Of a stretch of DNA of 64,000 nt, positions 1 through 10,804 are shown piece after piece. The notes under the pieces are model-generated. The model saw only the letters and a program-made list of their open reading frames with translations. It ran no database searches and was not told the origin of the DNA. Within the stretch, counting starts at the first letter, position 1. Each line of letters begins with the position of its first letter. The stretch comes from Symbiodinium microadriaticum (Eukaryota > Sar > Dinophyceae > Suessiales > Symbiodiniaceae), in assembly GCA_001939145.1 (NCBI GenBank), contig LSRX01000082.1, forward strand, positions 120,208 through 184,207, read 5' to 3'. Both the position numbers and the translations under genes were made by a program.

Positions 1-1065
1 TACATCACTTACTTCTCTTGGCACCTGTCTGGATAGTCTTCAAGCGATGGCGACGCCACTGAGCAGCTCAGAGAAATTTGGAAATTTGGCCCATAGGGAG
101 AGTGAGAGAGCTCTGTCCCAGCTCAAGGACGCCGGGCCTGGAGGTTCACCGCCGCCCTGTCACTCTGCGGCACGGCCCTTAGAACCGAAGAGGACTGCGG
201 GATGAGCCCTCGGCACGCAACCGAGGGCTGGCCGTCAACTGGCGCCTGCAGGGGTCCCAGCTCCCACGCTCTCTGGCTGTCCCAGCAAAGTAGTCCTTGC
301 TACAGGCCCCGGGCAGAAGTGGCAGTCAAGGACTGCAATTATCCATGTCTATCTTGAGCCGCGAGACATTGCGGAATCACTCGGTTCTGCACTTCTGTGA
401 GGAAGGAGCTACCACCGTCGCAACAGGCCCCAAGACTTGCCATGCCGAAATACATGAGCTGCTGTTGGTGGTGGTGCTGCGTTAACACACGGCAGGTGCT
501 TCTGGGACTTGTTCGGAGGCCTTGACCGCAGGGCAGCTCACCAGAAAAAGATGATATATAAGATATATAAGTGATGCTGAACTCGCAGAATGACAAAGAC
601 CGCCCAGGCAAAACCGGTTTGACGACGCTCTGCGGGTATGGACTGAGACATCGGCCGCGGGCCGCGGGATACCAGGCTTCGGCAGCGTAGCGGACAGTGC
701 TGAGCAGGCCCGGACAGGATCTGACCATGAACATATGATACATATGCTTACGGAGAACGGCAGAGCAGGCCGAAGCCCTAGGCCCAGGCCTACGGCCTGC
801 ATTTTGCACAGCCGTCCAGGCATCTTTGGCCGCCTTCGATGGAGCAGCTGGCCAGTCGATATCTCGGACTGCTTTCTCCCTCCGCTGCGCAAACGATGCC
901 TGCATATGCCTGCAATCCCTGCTATCTAGAAGGCAGGGTTCCTGCGATGCCCAGAGAAAGGCTTTGAAGGATCGGATCAGAAAGGATGCCCGAAGCTCGG
1001 ATGTCTCACCGTCTTGTGAGCCGTAGGGGGAGAACGTTTTCAGAGCTTCAGGTCCTCCTGATTTT

Positions 1066-1798
1066 TGCCCAGCAGCGTGTCATTGCCGAGCGCCAGGCAC
1101 AGGCTGACCTCATCAGGCTGGCCGAAGGCGAAGGAGTTCTTGCCAGTTGCGATAGAGAGCAAGAGAGGACGCTGATGAACAAGATGACTGAGCGTGGCGG
1201 CCCTCTGCGAATCCAGGCAAAGCCTGTGGGAGTCGGAGTTCTTTGTCTCCTGCTTAAGGGAAAGAAGTGAGAGAAGCGACACCACAGGAGAAGATCGCAA
1301 TTCTAGAGGAGACCGTGGAGGCGTACAAAGCCTCTGCCGGGGCCCTTCGGCCCTGCGCCTGCAACGGGGGTGGACCACTCTGCTGTGCTATCTGTGCTGA
1401 GCGCGGAGAATCGACACGTTCATGCGGATGATGCATACCTTTCGGCTCGCCTCCGTCTTGGGGGAAGGCTGGGCCACGCTGTCAGCGCAATTGAGGTTCG
1501 AAAGCTTCAGCCCTCGTGGGCAGAAGGCCAAGTCGACTCCGAAGAGGCCGCCTCGGGGCCATTCCCGCGAGGGTGTTGGAAAGACTTTTCAAAGCTAGGC
1601 TGCCACGGAGCGCCGCCTCGGGGAGCTACAGTTCTCCGTGGAGGCCTGCATTTCAATCCTCAGAAGGTCGAAGCTCGCATGCTGACTGCGCAGGAGAGCG
1701 AGGAAGGGTTGACTTTGCAAAAGAAGTGGGAAGATCGCCAGAGACCTAGCGCAGAGCGTGGAGTGTATGAGATGATGTGGTATGACTCGACTCGATAG
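1066..1798 (+). pseudogene. decayed or multi-exon coding sequence, function unknown
   Basis: Several protein-like stretches lie on the plus strand in shifting frames. One runs about 1066-1220 (AERQAQADLIRLAEGEGV...). One begins at about 1259, after a pyrimidine tract and AG (...EKIAILEETVEAYKASAG..., then a run of five cysteines), and stops at 1429. One runs 1401-1577 (...RGQKAKSTPKRPPRG...) to a TAG, and the same frame then continues with a charged helix-like stretch to about 1680. The frame switches could be introns or frameshift decay. I do not recognise the family. The composition (Ala/Glu/Arg-rich helices, then a basic Pro/Lys tract) is what makes it look coding. Confidence 0.3.
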
Positions 1799-2288
1799 GT
1801 GCTAAGAGTGAATTCGCAACGGCAGGGGCTAGCTTACAGCACCACCTGCAAAAGTTGCGACGAGTTTGGTCTGTCAGCCGTTGTGGAGGGTTGCGGAGAT
1901 TTGATGAACGAACTTGTGTCACAAGTGGCATGCCATGCAGTTGCAGTTCCAGTTTACGTGGTCAAGGGCATCAGGACCTTCACAGGGCAGGCAGAACGAG
2001 AGAACCGATGTAGCTTGGCTGGGCAATGATGTACCGTTGTCGGTGCCGACTCACCAGACAGATTGTGGTGTCGTAGACAGTAATTGCGTGACCTGGCTGG
2101 GTGGCTACTCCACGACATCCAGCAGGTTCTCAAGGATGTCCGTTTCGCTTGTCCGGGATCCTAGTAGAAGTTTCATCCGCAAGCCTCCTTGGTTTCGAAC
2201 GGAAACATCAAGAAACATCTTTTCAGATCATGCTGCCTACTGCCTGCCAGATTGCGTCGAGACACCGCAAGAGCCGGAACTGTACTGA

Positions 2289-2881
2289 AATCACGGACGC
2301 CTAGCGAACTCACACAAGAAAGCAGGGAGAGAACGCAGAAGAACGAGTGCACCGATCCTGCTGCTTCGCAGGGCGCATGAGAGACTTGATGAGCAAGCGT
2401 GCGTATGGTGTCTCAGTGTTCGCACCTCGGAGTTTCAAGCTTCCCTCCATGCCCTGAGTGCCTCAACAGCTAAGCAGCTACCAGGTCCTTCGATCCAGCC
2501 TTGCGAGTTCTTCTACGCCCAGAAGGATTGGGAAACTTGCAGGCCCCAGAGCGCATGCGAGCGAACGCGTGCGAGCGCAGAGCAGCGAGCAGATGGGAGC
2601 AGCGCAGGTCTTCTCCCAAGGGCCTTTGGGTCCGCCGAGCCACCCCGCCAACGTGAACTTCGGTGCTCGGCGCCGAGCAGGAGAAGGGAATCCGGGAAGC
2701 AGGCTCGGCTCGAAGCTGCCCCGAGGTCATCAACGATGCATCGATGCCAGATGTCTACCGAGAGCATCCCGTTCCACCTTTCGCGAGACGCTCAGGGCTG
2801 GACAGTCGTCACCCCTGAGCCACGTGGAGTTGCCGTTGACACTTGCATCGACGTGCTGAGTTGGCTGTGCAGCCGGCGGTG
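2289..2881 (+). CDS. exon-like open frame without early ATG, function unknown
   Basis: An open frame of 197 codons follows a TGA at 2286 and ends at the TGA at 2879. It has no ATG in its first 150 codons, so a Met-based ORF scan shows only shadow frames here. It reads as protein-like: ...HERLDEQACVWCLSV... near 2376, FFYAQKDWETC near 2510, and an ordered C-terminus (IPFHLSRDAQGWTVVTPEP...) ending SWLCSRR. An acceptor-like cgcag at 2367-2371 could begin the exon just before the protein-like part. No domain is recognised. It may be the 3' exon of the plus-strand gene suggested upstream. Confidence 0.3.
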
Positions 2882-5800
2882 AACGTGAATCTGAACCTGG
2901 GCTCTGGCTCTTGAGTTTCAAGGGCAGTGGATTCCCCGAAGCCTTTGCTACTCACTTTCTGCTTTGCCAGTATTGTAGCCCTGGCGGGAACGCGGTGCTT
3001 GGAAGCTGCAGGGAGGCTGTGTTGCTCGCGAGCTGGACGTGATGGAATTTACTTAGGGCCTACATGTTAGAAAGACGGGCAAACACGTGTTCTCGCCCAG
3101 CTGCGGCTCTTTACCGAAGCAATGGGATTTTGTGGAGCTACTGCCCCAACGTCGCACCTGGCGGAAAATAGTTTTTCTATCCTCCTTGCTGGTTGGGCTT
3201 GTCGGCTTTGCATGACCAACCTGGCGAACCAATATGCATGGCCGCATCATGCTTCAGGGGGACTTTCTCAGCGGTCTATGTGCCTGCACCTGAGGGGCAC
3301 TGACCTATGCATCTTTCTGAAGAGCTCACATACAACTCCTGAGTTTGCGGTGAGGCCATATCAGGACAGGTCCGCTGTGAGTGACTTGACTTCGTCTGAT
3401 ATGCTGCAAGAGGCTAGAGTGACAGACCAGCCATGTGGTCAGCGAACACCCGAGTGCATGCTATGTAGATATCTGTTCTTTTCAATTGTCTTGGCTGTGC
3501 TGTTGCCCCTCTTGAGCATGTGAGCTCAGCGGCTGGAGCTGCAGAGCGGCCCCGTACAGGGCTCGAAGTGTTCGGGAACTTTCATGGATGGAGGCGGGAT
3601 GAAAGGAAAGGGATGGAGTTGTTTTTTTTGCATCTTTAGTCAGCTGTGATTTGCGAGGGGCACGTGCCATGTTTCACTCCTCGGCGCCACCTCGCAGCCG
3701 TGCCAGTCCTGCATGTCGTGCTGTCGGCTGTATCGGAGTTCCTCTTCCCATCGCCGCACTGCATGCAGCAGAGCTGAAGCGAGAGTCGTTTCGATACTAG
3801 TTAAATTAGTGCCGCTTAATTACGCCACTTCTGGGCTGCTCATCTGCCAGCTCTTCTGTTCTGCAGCTTTACCTCAACTGCACAGAGTTCCTGGTGAAAG
3901 GACCAGGGAAGCTCCTTAAGATCTTTCTGGCAGGTTTGCTGCGCCAAACCTCCCAGAGGCCAGCTCCTGCAAGGCACCTTTCAACATCTCATATCGAGAC
4001 TGTGATGCCCTTTAGGCTGCAGACACGAAGTATTTAAGTGAGGTGATGTGCATGATTCGGGCTTCGTGTGGCCTTTGCGCTTAGAGTACTACGAGCTTCA
4101 GCACAGGTTTTGTCAGCCTTAATGCCATACTCGCACTTGTGACCTGCTTGCATCTCCTGCCGCACTGTCGCCCAGCGACCGCGTGAACGCCTGGAGCACT
4201 CGGGAACGTGCACCTGGTCGTGAATTAGTAGTGTTAGGATTGGATCGATGTTGGCGACAGAGGATCGGCGATCAAGGACCGCCTCTGTTGCCAAGTGGCG
4301 CATGCGACTTGACGAAGGAGTTTGCAACAGAGTAGCTGGCTTTGGCTCATGGTAAAACAGCGGTTTCACATCTGAACCTTGGAGAAGCACAACTTGCGAT
4401 GCCACTGCATCTTCGAGCCACGTCCCACTTCTGTTATTGTTCGTCTATCTGGGCTTCGGATTTCGATGTCGAGTGTGTGGCGCCTGCCCTTGAGCCGCAC
4501 ACCCATTCGCTCTTGTAGCTAACCCTCCATAGCCGCAACCTCAGGTTCTCACGTGAGACTTGTAACCCAGATGTATGGACGGAGATCGGGCTTCAGATCG
4601 TGGCAGCCAAGGTCCTTTCCGAGAGCGACTAATTCACGTGGTGAGCGCAATTACCCGGCGATGTTGCTTGAGTTTTTTTAAGGATCCAAAATTTCGCATC
4701 ACTGAGAGGTACCTCATCAACTAGAAAGCAAGCGAGCAACACTCGCCGGCCGAGGACTAGCGGCCAGGCGGGGCCAAAACTCGTGCAGAGCTATCGGAGT
4801 TACGTAGCCCATCTCAGAAGTTCAGGCAGAGTTCTGCGAGCAGTTCATCGGTTTTCCATCTTACCCCTTGTGACATCTCGGGCGTCAGCCTCAGCCTGCG
4901 ACCGCCCTGTGTTGGCCTGTGTAGATTGCGTCACACGGAGTCCTGCATTGCCGCCTGATGGTGTGTCTACGAACAGCTTGTGCAGCATATCCTGCGGACA
5001 ACAACTACCAGGTCTTTGTTGAAGTCGAGCCTTCTAGAAGGCACCTTTCAGCACAGGCAGGTGATCCAATATTAATTGTGAGAGAGACGACATGGCTGCT
5101 TCTCGGCGTGGCTTCTCCGCCAATTTGGCGATGCTCTTCCAGGACTTGCTCGTAGCCTGCGAACTCGACTTTCGCGGCACATCCTGCCATAGCAATCTCA
5201 AGTGCTTCGGCCTCACGCAGGAAGTGCCTTTCCTTGATCGCCTCAAGCGGGCGCGGGCGGCAGGATTCGCTGCTGTGGAGATTTCGACGCCAGAGCTCTT
5301 CAGCCACCCACCGGAGCATGTCGCTACGCAGCATGGAGGAGTCGTGAAAGCCATGAGTGTTCTGTGACACCTCTTCGGACCACCGAGGTCGCAAGTGCAT
5401 TGCAGGAGGAATGCCTCAAGTGTGTCCTCTTCAACATGCCGGCCAGCTGCTAGCAATCATGTAGTGCCTGTGCGGGACGAATATTAGGATGACATGTGTT
5501 TCTGTGCCAGTGTTTGTGCGGTAGGGCTGGTTCTCTCTCATTCATCTTGTGTTTACCTGACTTTGACCATCAAGACACACGCCGTGAACCCCTGCAAGCT
5601 TGCAATATGTAAAGCTTTTTGCCTTGACGTTGGGGGTGCAACTCTGGACGAACCCTTGATGATCCACATCATCGTATGATCCGGTTCGAAGAAGGCATCC
5701 GCAGTAGCTGGCTGAATCAGTGCACTCAGGTATCTTCCATCGGTGGTTCATGGATATTTCTAACTTCCAACAAGTCAGAACATGATTCACAAATTTTGCC

Positions 5801-6052
5801 CGAAGTATGGTTGTTATCTAGGTGTCGGTGCAGTATTGATTCGCGAACGGGTTTACATCTGTGCATCCAGAGCTCATGTATCCCAGTGAGTGGAGTTTGC
5901 CACTGAGAGCATCTGTTGAAAAGTGGAGTCTGTCGTGCAATGGTCCACAGAACATTGGGTGCGAGAGACGCAAAGAGAGGCACGTGCCTACGCTGGATTT
6001 CATCGAAGCAGGAGCGTCTCGCATGCCATGCAACCAAAAACTCTGAAGGTAG
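2882..6052. other. no recognisable gene
   Basis: This stretch holds only short frames on both strands. The best is the minus-strand frame 5005-5400, rich in Glu, Arg and Leu, which could be an isolated exon. No repeat array, RNA gene or transposon end was seen. Some of it may be introns or 5' flank of the sulfotransferase gene that starts at 6053. Confidence 0.4.
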
Positions 6053-6478
6053 ATGTTTGCCGCTTGGCTTCTCATGCATGGCCGGCAGCTTTGTGCGTGC
6101 GTGTGTGCTGCATCGTTCCTTGCAGCGAACGGCGAAGATGTCACATGTTTGTCTGAGTACTATATGGGGAGAGAAGGCTTCAGATCCGTACCTTTGAGTC
6201 CCTTGCTCTACACTCCAATAGCACACCGGCCAGACTGGTACTGGGAGCAAATCTTCCAAATGCGTGGTATCGATCCGGAGTCAGTGAAGTCAGGATTCAC
6301 GGAGGCTTGGCTCGCCTCTCTGTTTGTGGGGGCCCAGGAGGCCATGACTGTTTGCTCTATCGAGGGTGGTCGCTACTGGGATTGCGCCCTCGATGTCCGG
6401 AAAGTCTACGATATGGCACAGGGCAGTGCCAGGTCCACTTTTGCGGGGCGATTGGCAGCTGTGTTCGGCATTCCGCTA
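6053..6478 (+). CDS. sulfotransferase gene, 5' part (interrupted by transposon)
   Basis: This is the N-terminal 142 residues of a secreted or type II membrane protein. The ATG at 6053 opens with a hydrophobic signal-like stretch (MFAAWLLMHGRQLC...). The rest (DWYWEQIFQMRG..., a W-D-C motif, ...GRLAAVFGIPL) resembles the Cys-bearing N-terminal region of NRF-like domains, though that match is tentative. The frame runs straight into the left end of the inserted element at 6479. Removing the element and one TA joins codon CTA (6476-6478) directly to GCT at 19204 in the frame of the sulfotransferase part. As it stands, the unspliced gene reads into the element and stops at 6527. Dinoflagellate genes can have additional 5' exons that I cannot see. 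Confidence 0.6.
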
Positions 6479-6505
6479 CTTGAAGGATCGTGGTGCTTGT
6501 TAAGT
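6479..6505 (+). repeat. left terminal inverted repeat of the element
   Basis: It pairs with the reverse complement of 19175-19201. The first 8 bases (CTTGAAGG) are identical, and 20 of 27 positions match overall. Outside the TA, the flanking GC/GC also mirror each other, so the visible perfect inverted match is 12 bases (GCTACTTGAAGG). Confidence 0.65.
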
Positions 6506-7001
6506 GGTTCCGAGGGTTGGTCGGTTTAAGTATGTTTGCTAACTTAAGATATATTCAGCATAACACAACATATATATCTCTCAAGTTGTGCAAGAGAGTT
6601 GCAGCATTTAGTAAGTGATGCCGTTCAGATATATGTAGAAACACGGATTAGTTACCACTTGCAGGCATATACTAACAACTTATGTTAACTGGAACAAGCA
6701 CAACGTACACACTTAGGCAGCTTAGCAAATGGAGATGTATGTATATATAAGTCAGTTATCTTTCTGCGTAAGTAGATATGCATGTCTTACAAATCTCCGT
6801 GTTCATGGGGCCAAAGCCCTGCCAGGTTGGGTTTTCCGAGGCAGTGCGTCTTGGCCGTCGATGGCATTGGCGCCTCAGGAGGTGCCGCCCCCCGTGCTTT
6901 TGCAGCTGCATGTTATAGAAAGTCAGTGCCGCTGTGCAGTGTGCAAGTCATTTTCATGAGAAGCATGTCACTGTTGCATGTTGGGTATATAACCCGACCT
7001 G
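6506..7001 (+). promoter_or_regulatory. left subterminal region with ACTTA/TAAGT motifs
   Basis: This AT-richer noncoding region lies between the left terminus and the first gene. Short motifs of the ACTTA/TAAGT type recur in both orientations (for example near 6526, 6542, 6611, 6655, 6678, 6711, 6747 and 6768). The right subterminal region has the same motif. Clustered short motifs next to the ends are typical transposase-binding regions in CACTA-like elements; the binding role here is inferred. Confidence 0.4.
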
Positions 7002-7024
7002 CAGGGCAGTTTGCTCGCGGGCAG
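7002..7024 (+). promoter_or_regulatory. 23-bp repeated motif, copy 1 (upstream of 706-aa gene)
   Basis: It reads CAGGGCAG, then a short T-rich gap, GCTCG and GGCAG. Close copies lie at 10316-10338, 14036-14059 and 16705-16727. This copy is about 80 bases before the ATG at 7104. Three of the four copies precede a gene start inside the element, suggesting a shared leader, promoter or trans-splicing context. Confidence 0.45.
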
Positions 7025-7103
7025 GGACATGCATATATACATTTGCATGCTGCTTTGGCTTATAAGCTTTGTCCTTCCCTATATCGACACACGGCATCAC
7101 GGC

Positions 7104-9362
7104 ATGGCTTTGTCTACGGAGCTGGTTGCGGAGCTCTCGGCGAAGTTGTCGCAGGTGCAAGAGGGTGACCGACTGGTGAAAACAGTTCATGCGGCAATCG
7201 CCCAACTCGAATCCCGGGGTCACGTATACTCCATGCAACTGGCACCGGCCATGGTCGGCATTAGCCGCCAGAATCGCGACGGGAGCGGGATTAATCCCGT
7301 CGATGTCCACGATCTCCTCGGCGACATCATCTCTGCCGGCTGGCTCGACTCCAGAGTTCAGGCAATCGCTCATGAGCCGACGGGACAGGAAGACATCGAC
7401 TGGAACGTTCGCCTCTTCGAGTCCATGCACAACCGCTGTGGGCCCATCGAGCCCACAATGATCAAGGCACTCTCCCTCGCGGGTTCGCATACAAACTCGG
7501 TTCTTCGGTGTTTCCACTACGAGGTGATGCACGACGGAGATGCATCTGTATGCCATGAAGGGCGCCTGAGCATGGAGTTGCTTCGGCGCCACGACCCTGA
7601 GTTCGCGAGAGCGGCTCGCGAAGGAGTGGTTTGGAAGATTTTGTCACGACACGTCGCTGCCCAGCTGCCGCAACTTCTCGGGCTAGTCCAAAGAATGGGG
7701 AACGCTACCCTTCACCGTGGGGAGCATGAGCTCCAGCTCATGAGGCGTCTACATCAGACTTGGGTCCAGATGAGCTCTCAGGGTGCTGTGGACTTCCTGG
7801 CCTTGAAGAACAAGGTAACGACAGGCAAGTCCGTGCATGGCAAGTCCATGCCGCACCTTTACAGCTTTGTGTTAAAGACCGCGGGTGGCACGGATCCATT
7901 TTTGCTCAACGAAACAGAGGTCTTCGTCAGGCTCCATTCCCCCAGTACACGTTCGTTGGGGGCCGCGTTTTGGGAGAAGGTCAGTGCCGATGTCAAGGGT
8001 TCCAACCAATTCCCGCGGTTCCGGCATGCCATGGCCACTTCATGCACTTTCATGCATGCATGCAATCATGTGTCACATGTTGCATGGGAACTCATATTGG
8101 CCCAGGTTGCTTGTTTTTGCTGATCTCAGGTCAAGCTGGCCTACTGCAGAGAGGCAGTGAGCCTAGCAGACTTGAAAAAAATGATGAGTAAGGACATGTT
8201 GGGCAGTGTCAGAGATGCGGATGGCATGATGACCGAGTGGCGCAACATCGTGACGTCCATGGGTGACACGATTGACACGGCACGCATGCATGAGATCCAC
8301 AGGGCTCTGAGCTATGGAGACATGAGCTTGGCTGCATATGTCATGGGCATATCCTTGACGGGGGAAGATCTGCAGAAGTACCAGTGCAAGGAGTCCTTAG
8401 CCCATGACGTGGTAGTGATTCTTGAAGGCATCGGGCAAGTGAAGCTGGCCTCTCCCTGGGCAGCGCACGAGGTGAAGTCAACGGCTGCTGCTGCAAGTTC
8501 ATCAAGCCAGGCTGCACGGAAGTCCATCATGCGAGAATTGGCCGCGGATGGTTCGGTCAAAGACTCTGCAGAGCTGCTGAAAGAGGCCGGCTTCGAAGCC
8601 GGACAGCACGTCCGTCGCAAGGCCGATCAGGAGAGTGGGGAGATCCTGTCGGTGGAGAAAGGCCGAGTTCGATTGAAGCAGGCAGGCGGCGATGTAGTCA
8701 GGGTATCCATGGACGGATTCTTGGGAGGGGAATGGTCCGTGTTCATCCCAAAACCTGAGCCCCACGTGATTGAAGACGTTTTCCAGTATTTCCCCACACA
8801 GAGCCCCGAGTACCAGAAGCAAAAGCTGCTGGCAGAGCTTTACCTGGACATGCACGAGTTGTTTGAGAAGCATTCCCAGAATCCGTATTTGAGCAAACTT
8901 CGTCTGTTGCTGAAACCTCGGAAAGCCGTGGAGGTGACTGGCACAATCCCCAAGCAGAAGCTGTTTCTCTGCCCTGCGTCAGTACAGATCAAGCACAGCT
9001 CCAAACAACCCGAAGATGCCATGTTCCAGATTGCCACACCGATGGCCGATTGTTACTTTTGGGTTCAGCCGTACATGCAGTTGCCCAAAGCCGAGGGCGA
9101 TGCTGCAGGATTCCTGAATCCAGCCTTCCTCGTTCAGGGTCTGACAGATGCGGACGGCTTGAATATGGAGGTGATCCATGTGAAAAGCACGAGGAACAAA
9201 GGCGTGCTCCTCCCATTGCTCCGAAACATGAATGCATTGCACCAGGGCGACACTCTCTTCATGCAGAAGCAGGACAAGTCTGTCAATGTGGAGCCGTTGA
9301 AGCAGGATATCACCCCGCCCAGGACACGGCACAGCACAAAGAGGCCCTTGGAGGATCCATGA
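7104..9362 (+). CDS. uncharacterised 706-aa transposon-borne protein, two exons
   Basis: Exon 1 is 7104-7991 (296 codons from ATG at 7104, MALSTELVAELSAKL...). The intron is 7992-8129, with a GT donor and AG acceptor. Exon 2 is 8130-9362 and ends ...TKRPLEDP and TGA. The total divides by three and the frame is kept. The protein is mostly helical and charged, with no catalytic motif I recognise. Around residues 449-500 there is a small beta-rich segment (GQHVRRKADQESGEIL, then a VRL...GEW pattern) reminiscent of KOW/Tudor-like barrels. Exon 2 continues into a region rich in hydrophobic and aromatic residues. It is the first gene of the element, 625 bases inside the left end. It could be an accessory DNA-binding or target-capture protein, by analogy with second proteins of CACTA elements, but this is a guess. 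GTCAAG is repeated at both intron borders. Confidence 0.6.
7992..8129 (+). other. intron of the 706-aa gene
   Basis: The intron has a GT donor at 7992 and an AG acceptor at 8128-8129, phase 0. The donor lies in a hexamer (GTCAAG, 7992-7997) repeated exactly at the start of the next exon (8130-8135), as if the intron arrived by insertion with target duplication. It contains the palindrome-rich TGCATGCATGCA run. Confidence 0.5.
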
Positions 9363-9688
9363 GAGGAACCTGCAACACGGTGTATATAGAACATGTCTGT
9401 GAGGAGCCTGGACAAGCCCTCGAAGTATCATGGCACGTGTCATGCATATGCATTTCAAGATCTGGCTTGGTCAGTCAGTGCTGATGGAGGCGACGGTCCT
9501 GTTGCAAAGAGACCGCATGCATGCATGAGCGATGGATGTTAGCACTGTCGATCATGGAAGGCATGACTTTCGAAGGTCACATGTATATGACTCCTCATGC
9601 ATGTCATGTGGCTATACATGCACTTGCAGGATGCAGCATTTCCTGCTTTCAAGGTATATCTTGATTCGATAACCAGCCCCTTTCAAAC
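9363..9688 (+). other. spacer between element genes
   Basis: There is no open frame of note. The stretch contains ATGCATGCATG (near 9520) and TATA-like tracts, the same noncoding style as introns elsewhere in the element. It could include the 3' UTR of the 706-aa gene and the 5' UTR of the next. Confidence 0.4.
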
Positions 9689-10303
9689 ATGGATCCTGAA
9701 GCGTCATCAGCAGAAGAAGAACATGATCCAGAGTCGGTCGCCGTGATGACTCAGAAGGTCGTTAAGTATGGAAAACAAGTGTGGGTGCCCACACAGAAGG
9801 AGGAGCAAGGAACGGTTTGGTTCCTCCTGCAGAAATGGGATCGGAACTTGGTGCGGTTCGTTCATGGGAAAGGGTTGGATCTCCGGGCCAAGAAAAACGA
9901 TGCCTCGGATGTTCGTGTCTCTCTTGACAACATCTACTTTGAAAAATTGCTCTCTGCTCGCCAGTCGGCCTTCAACGAGGCAGTCGCAGCGAGATTGCAG
10001 GAGGAAAGCAGCGAGGAGAATGTGGGAAAGAAGCAAAGCAAGAATGCCAAGAAGAAGCAGAAAGAGTTTAAGGCGACCGTGAAACACCAGATGTACGCCC
10101 CGCACAACGTGTCCATAGAGCTGCCGTCCGAGAACGATGGGACAAAGTTGACTTCTCGATGCCTCTTTGAAGGATTGGGGTCTCGAGGTGTTTGGCTTGA
10201 GTTGACCCAGGATGTTCTCCAGCACGTGCGACATGGGATGAAGTCGTCAGAGATCAAAGAAAGGAAGCGAGCCCCCAAAAGAAAGCGGGCACCTAAGTCC
10301 TAG
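9689..10303 (+). CDS. small basic protein, 204 aa, transposon-borne
   Basis: The single-exon frame begins at ATG 9689 (MDPEASSAEEEHDPESV...) and ends with TAG at 10301. The N-terminus is acidic. The middle has an ordered segment (KYGKQVWVPTQKEEQGTVWF...), a lysine-rich stretch (GKKQSKNAKKKQKEF) lies near residues 111-125, and the C-terminus is very basic (KERKRAPKRKRAPKS). The basic tail looks like a nuclear localisation or nucleic-acid-binding segment. No family is recognised. It follows the 706-aa gene in the same direction, with copy 2 of the 23-bp motif starting 13 bases after its stop. Confidence 0.55.
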   Translation: MDPEASSAEEEHDPESVAVMTQKVVKYGKQVWVPTQKEEQGTVWFLLQKWDRNLVRFVHGKGLDLRAKKNDASDVRVSLDNIYFEKLLSARQSAFNEAVAARLQEESSEENVGKKQSKNAKKKQKEFKATVKHQMYAPHNVSIELPSENDGTKLTSRCLFEGLGSRGVWLELTQDVLQHVRHGMKSSEIKERKRAPKRKRAPKS

Positions 10304-10315
10304 ATCGTGCGACAG

Positions 10316-10338
10316 CAGGGCAGATTGCTCGCTGGCAG
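10316..10338 (+). promoter_or_regulatory. 23-bp repeated motif, copy 2
   Basis: It follows the 204-aa gene stop and precedes the micro-exon gene by several hundred bases. It differs from copy 1 at two positions (A for T, T for C). Confidence 0.45.
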
Positions 10339-10804
10339 CCATGCATATGTAGAGGTGTACATGGGCATGTGTGCATGCGTGTGCAGCGAAGTCTTCCATC
10401 GGATATGTGGCCACGAGAAAGCAGTTCTTGCCTGAGTGAATGCTCTTTTGTCCGGACTTGTTGCAGTTCTTGTTGCTGATGCATATATAGCTCTCCCGTC
10501 CCGCTTGCCTTTCAGGCTTCGCAGAGCTCCATGAATGGGGCTCGATCGGGCAATCATGCATGCTGTCTGCAGCCAGGTACGTGCAGCCACATGGTATGTA
10601 TACTCACATGTGTGTTGAATTGTCATCCAGGCACTTTCGCACTCAGCTGGCATGGCTTCTGTCTAGATTTGTTTAGGGCCTGCACGTTTCAGCCATGGCT
10701 CGCTACAGCTGCAGCATTCAATGTTCGGACCAGGACATGCACAGATATCACGTTACCGTGGCCCAAACCCGTAGAAGCTTCTAAGTGCTTGGCAGGATTC
10801 TGCT

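Noticed and set aside
5005..5456. Overlapping minus-strand frames as a gene
   Set aside because: Some protein-like composition but no domain, no clear start and no splice context; left as unassigned.
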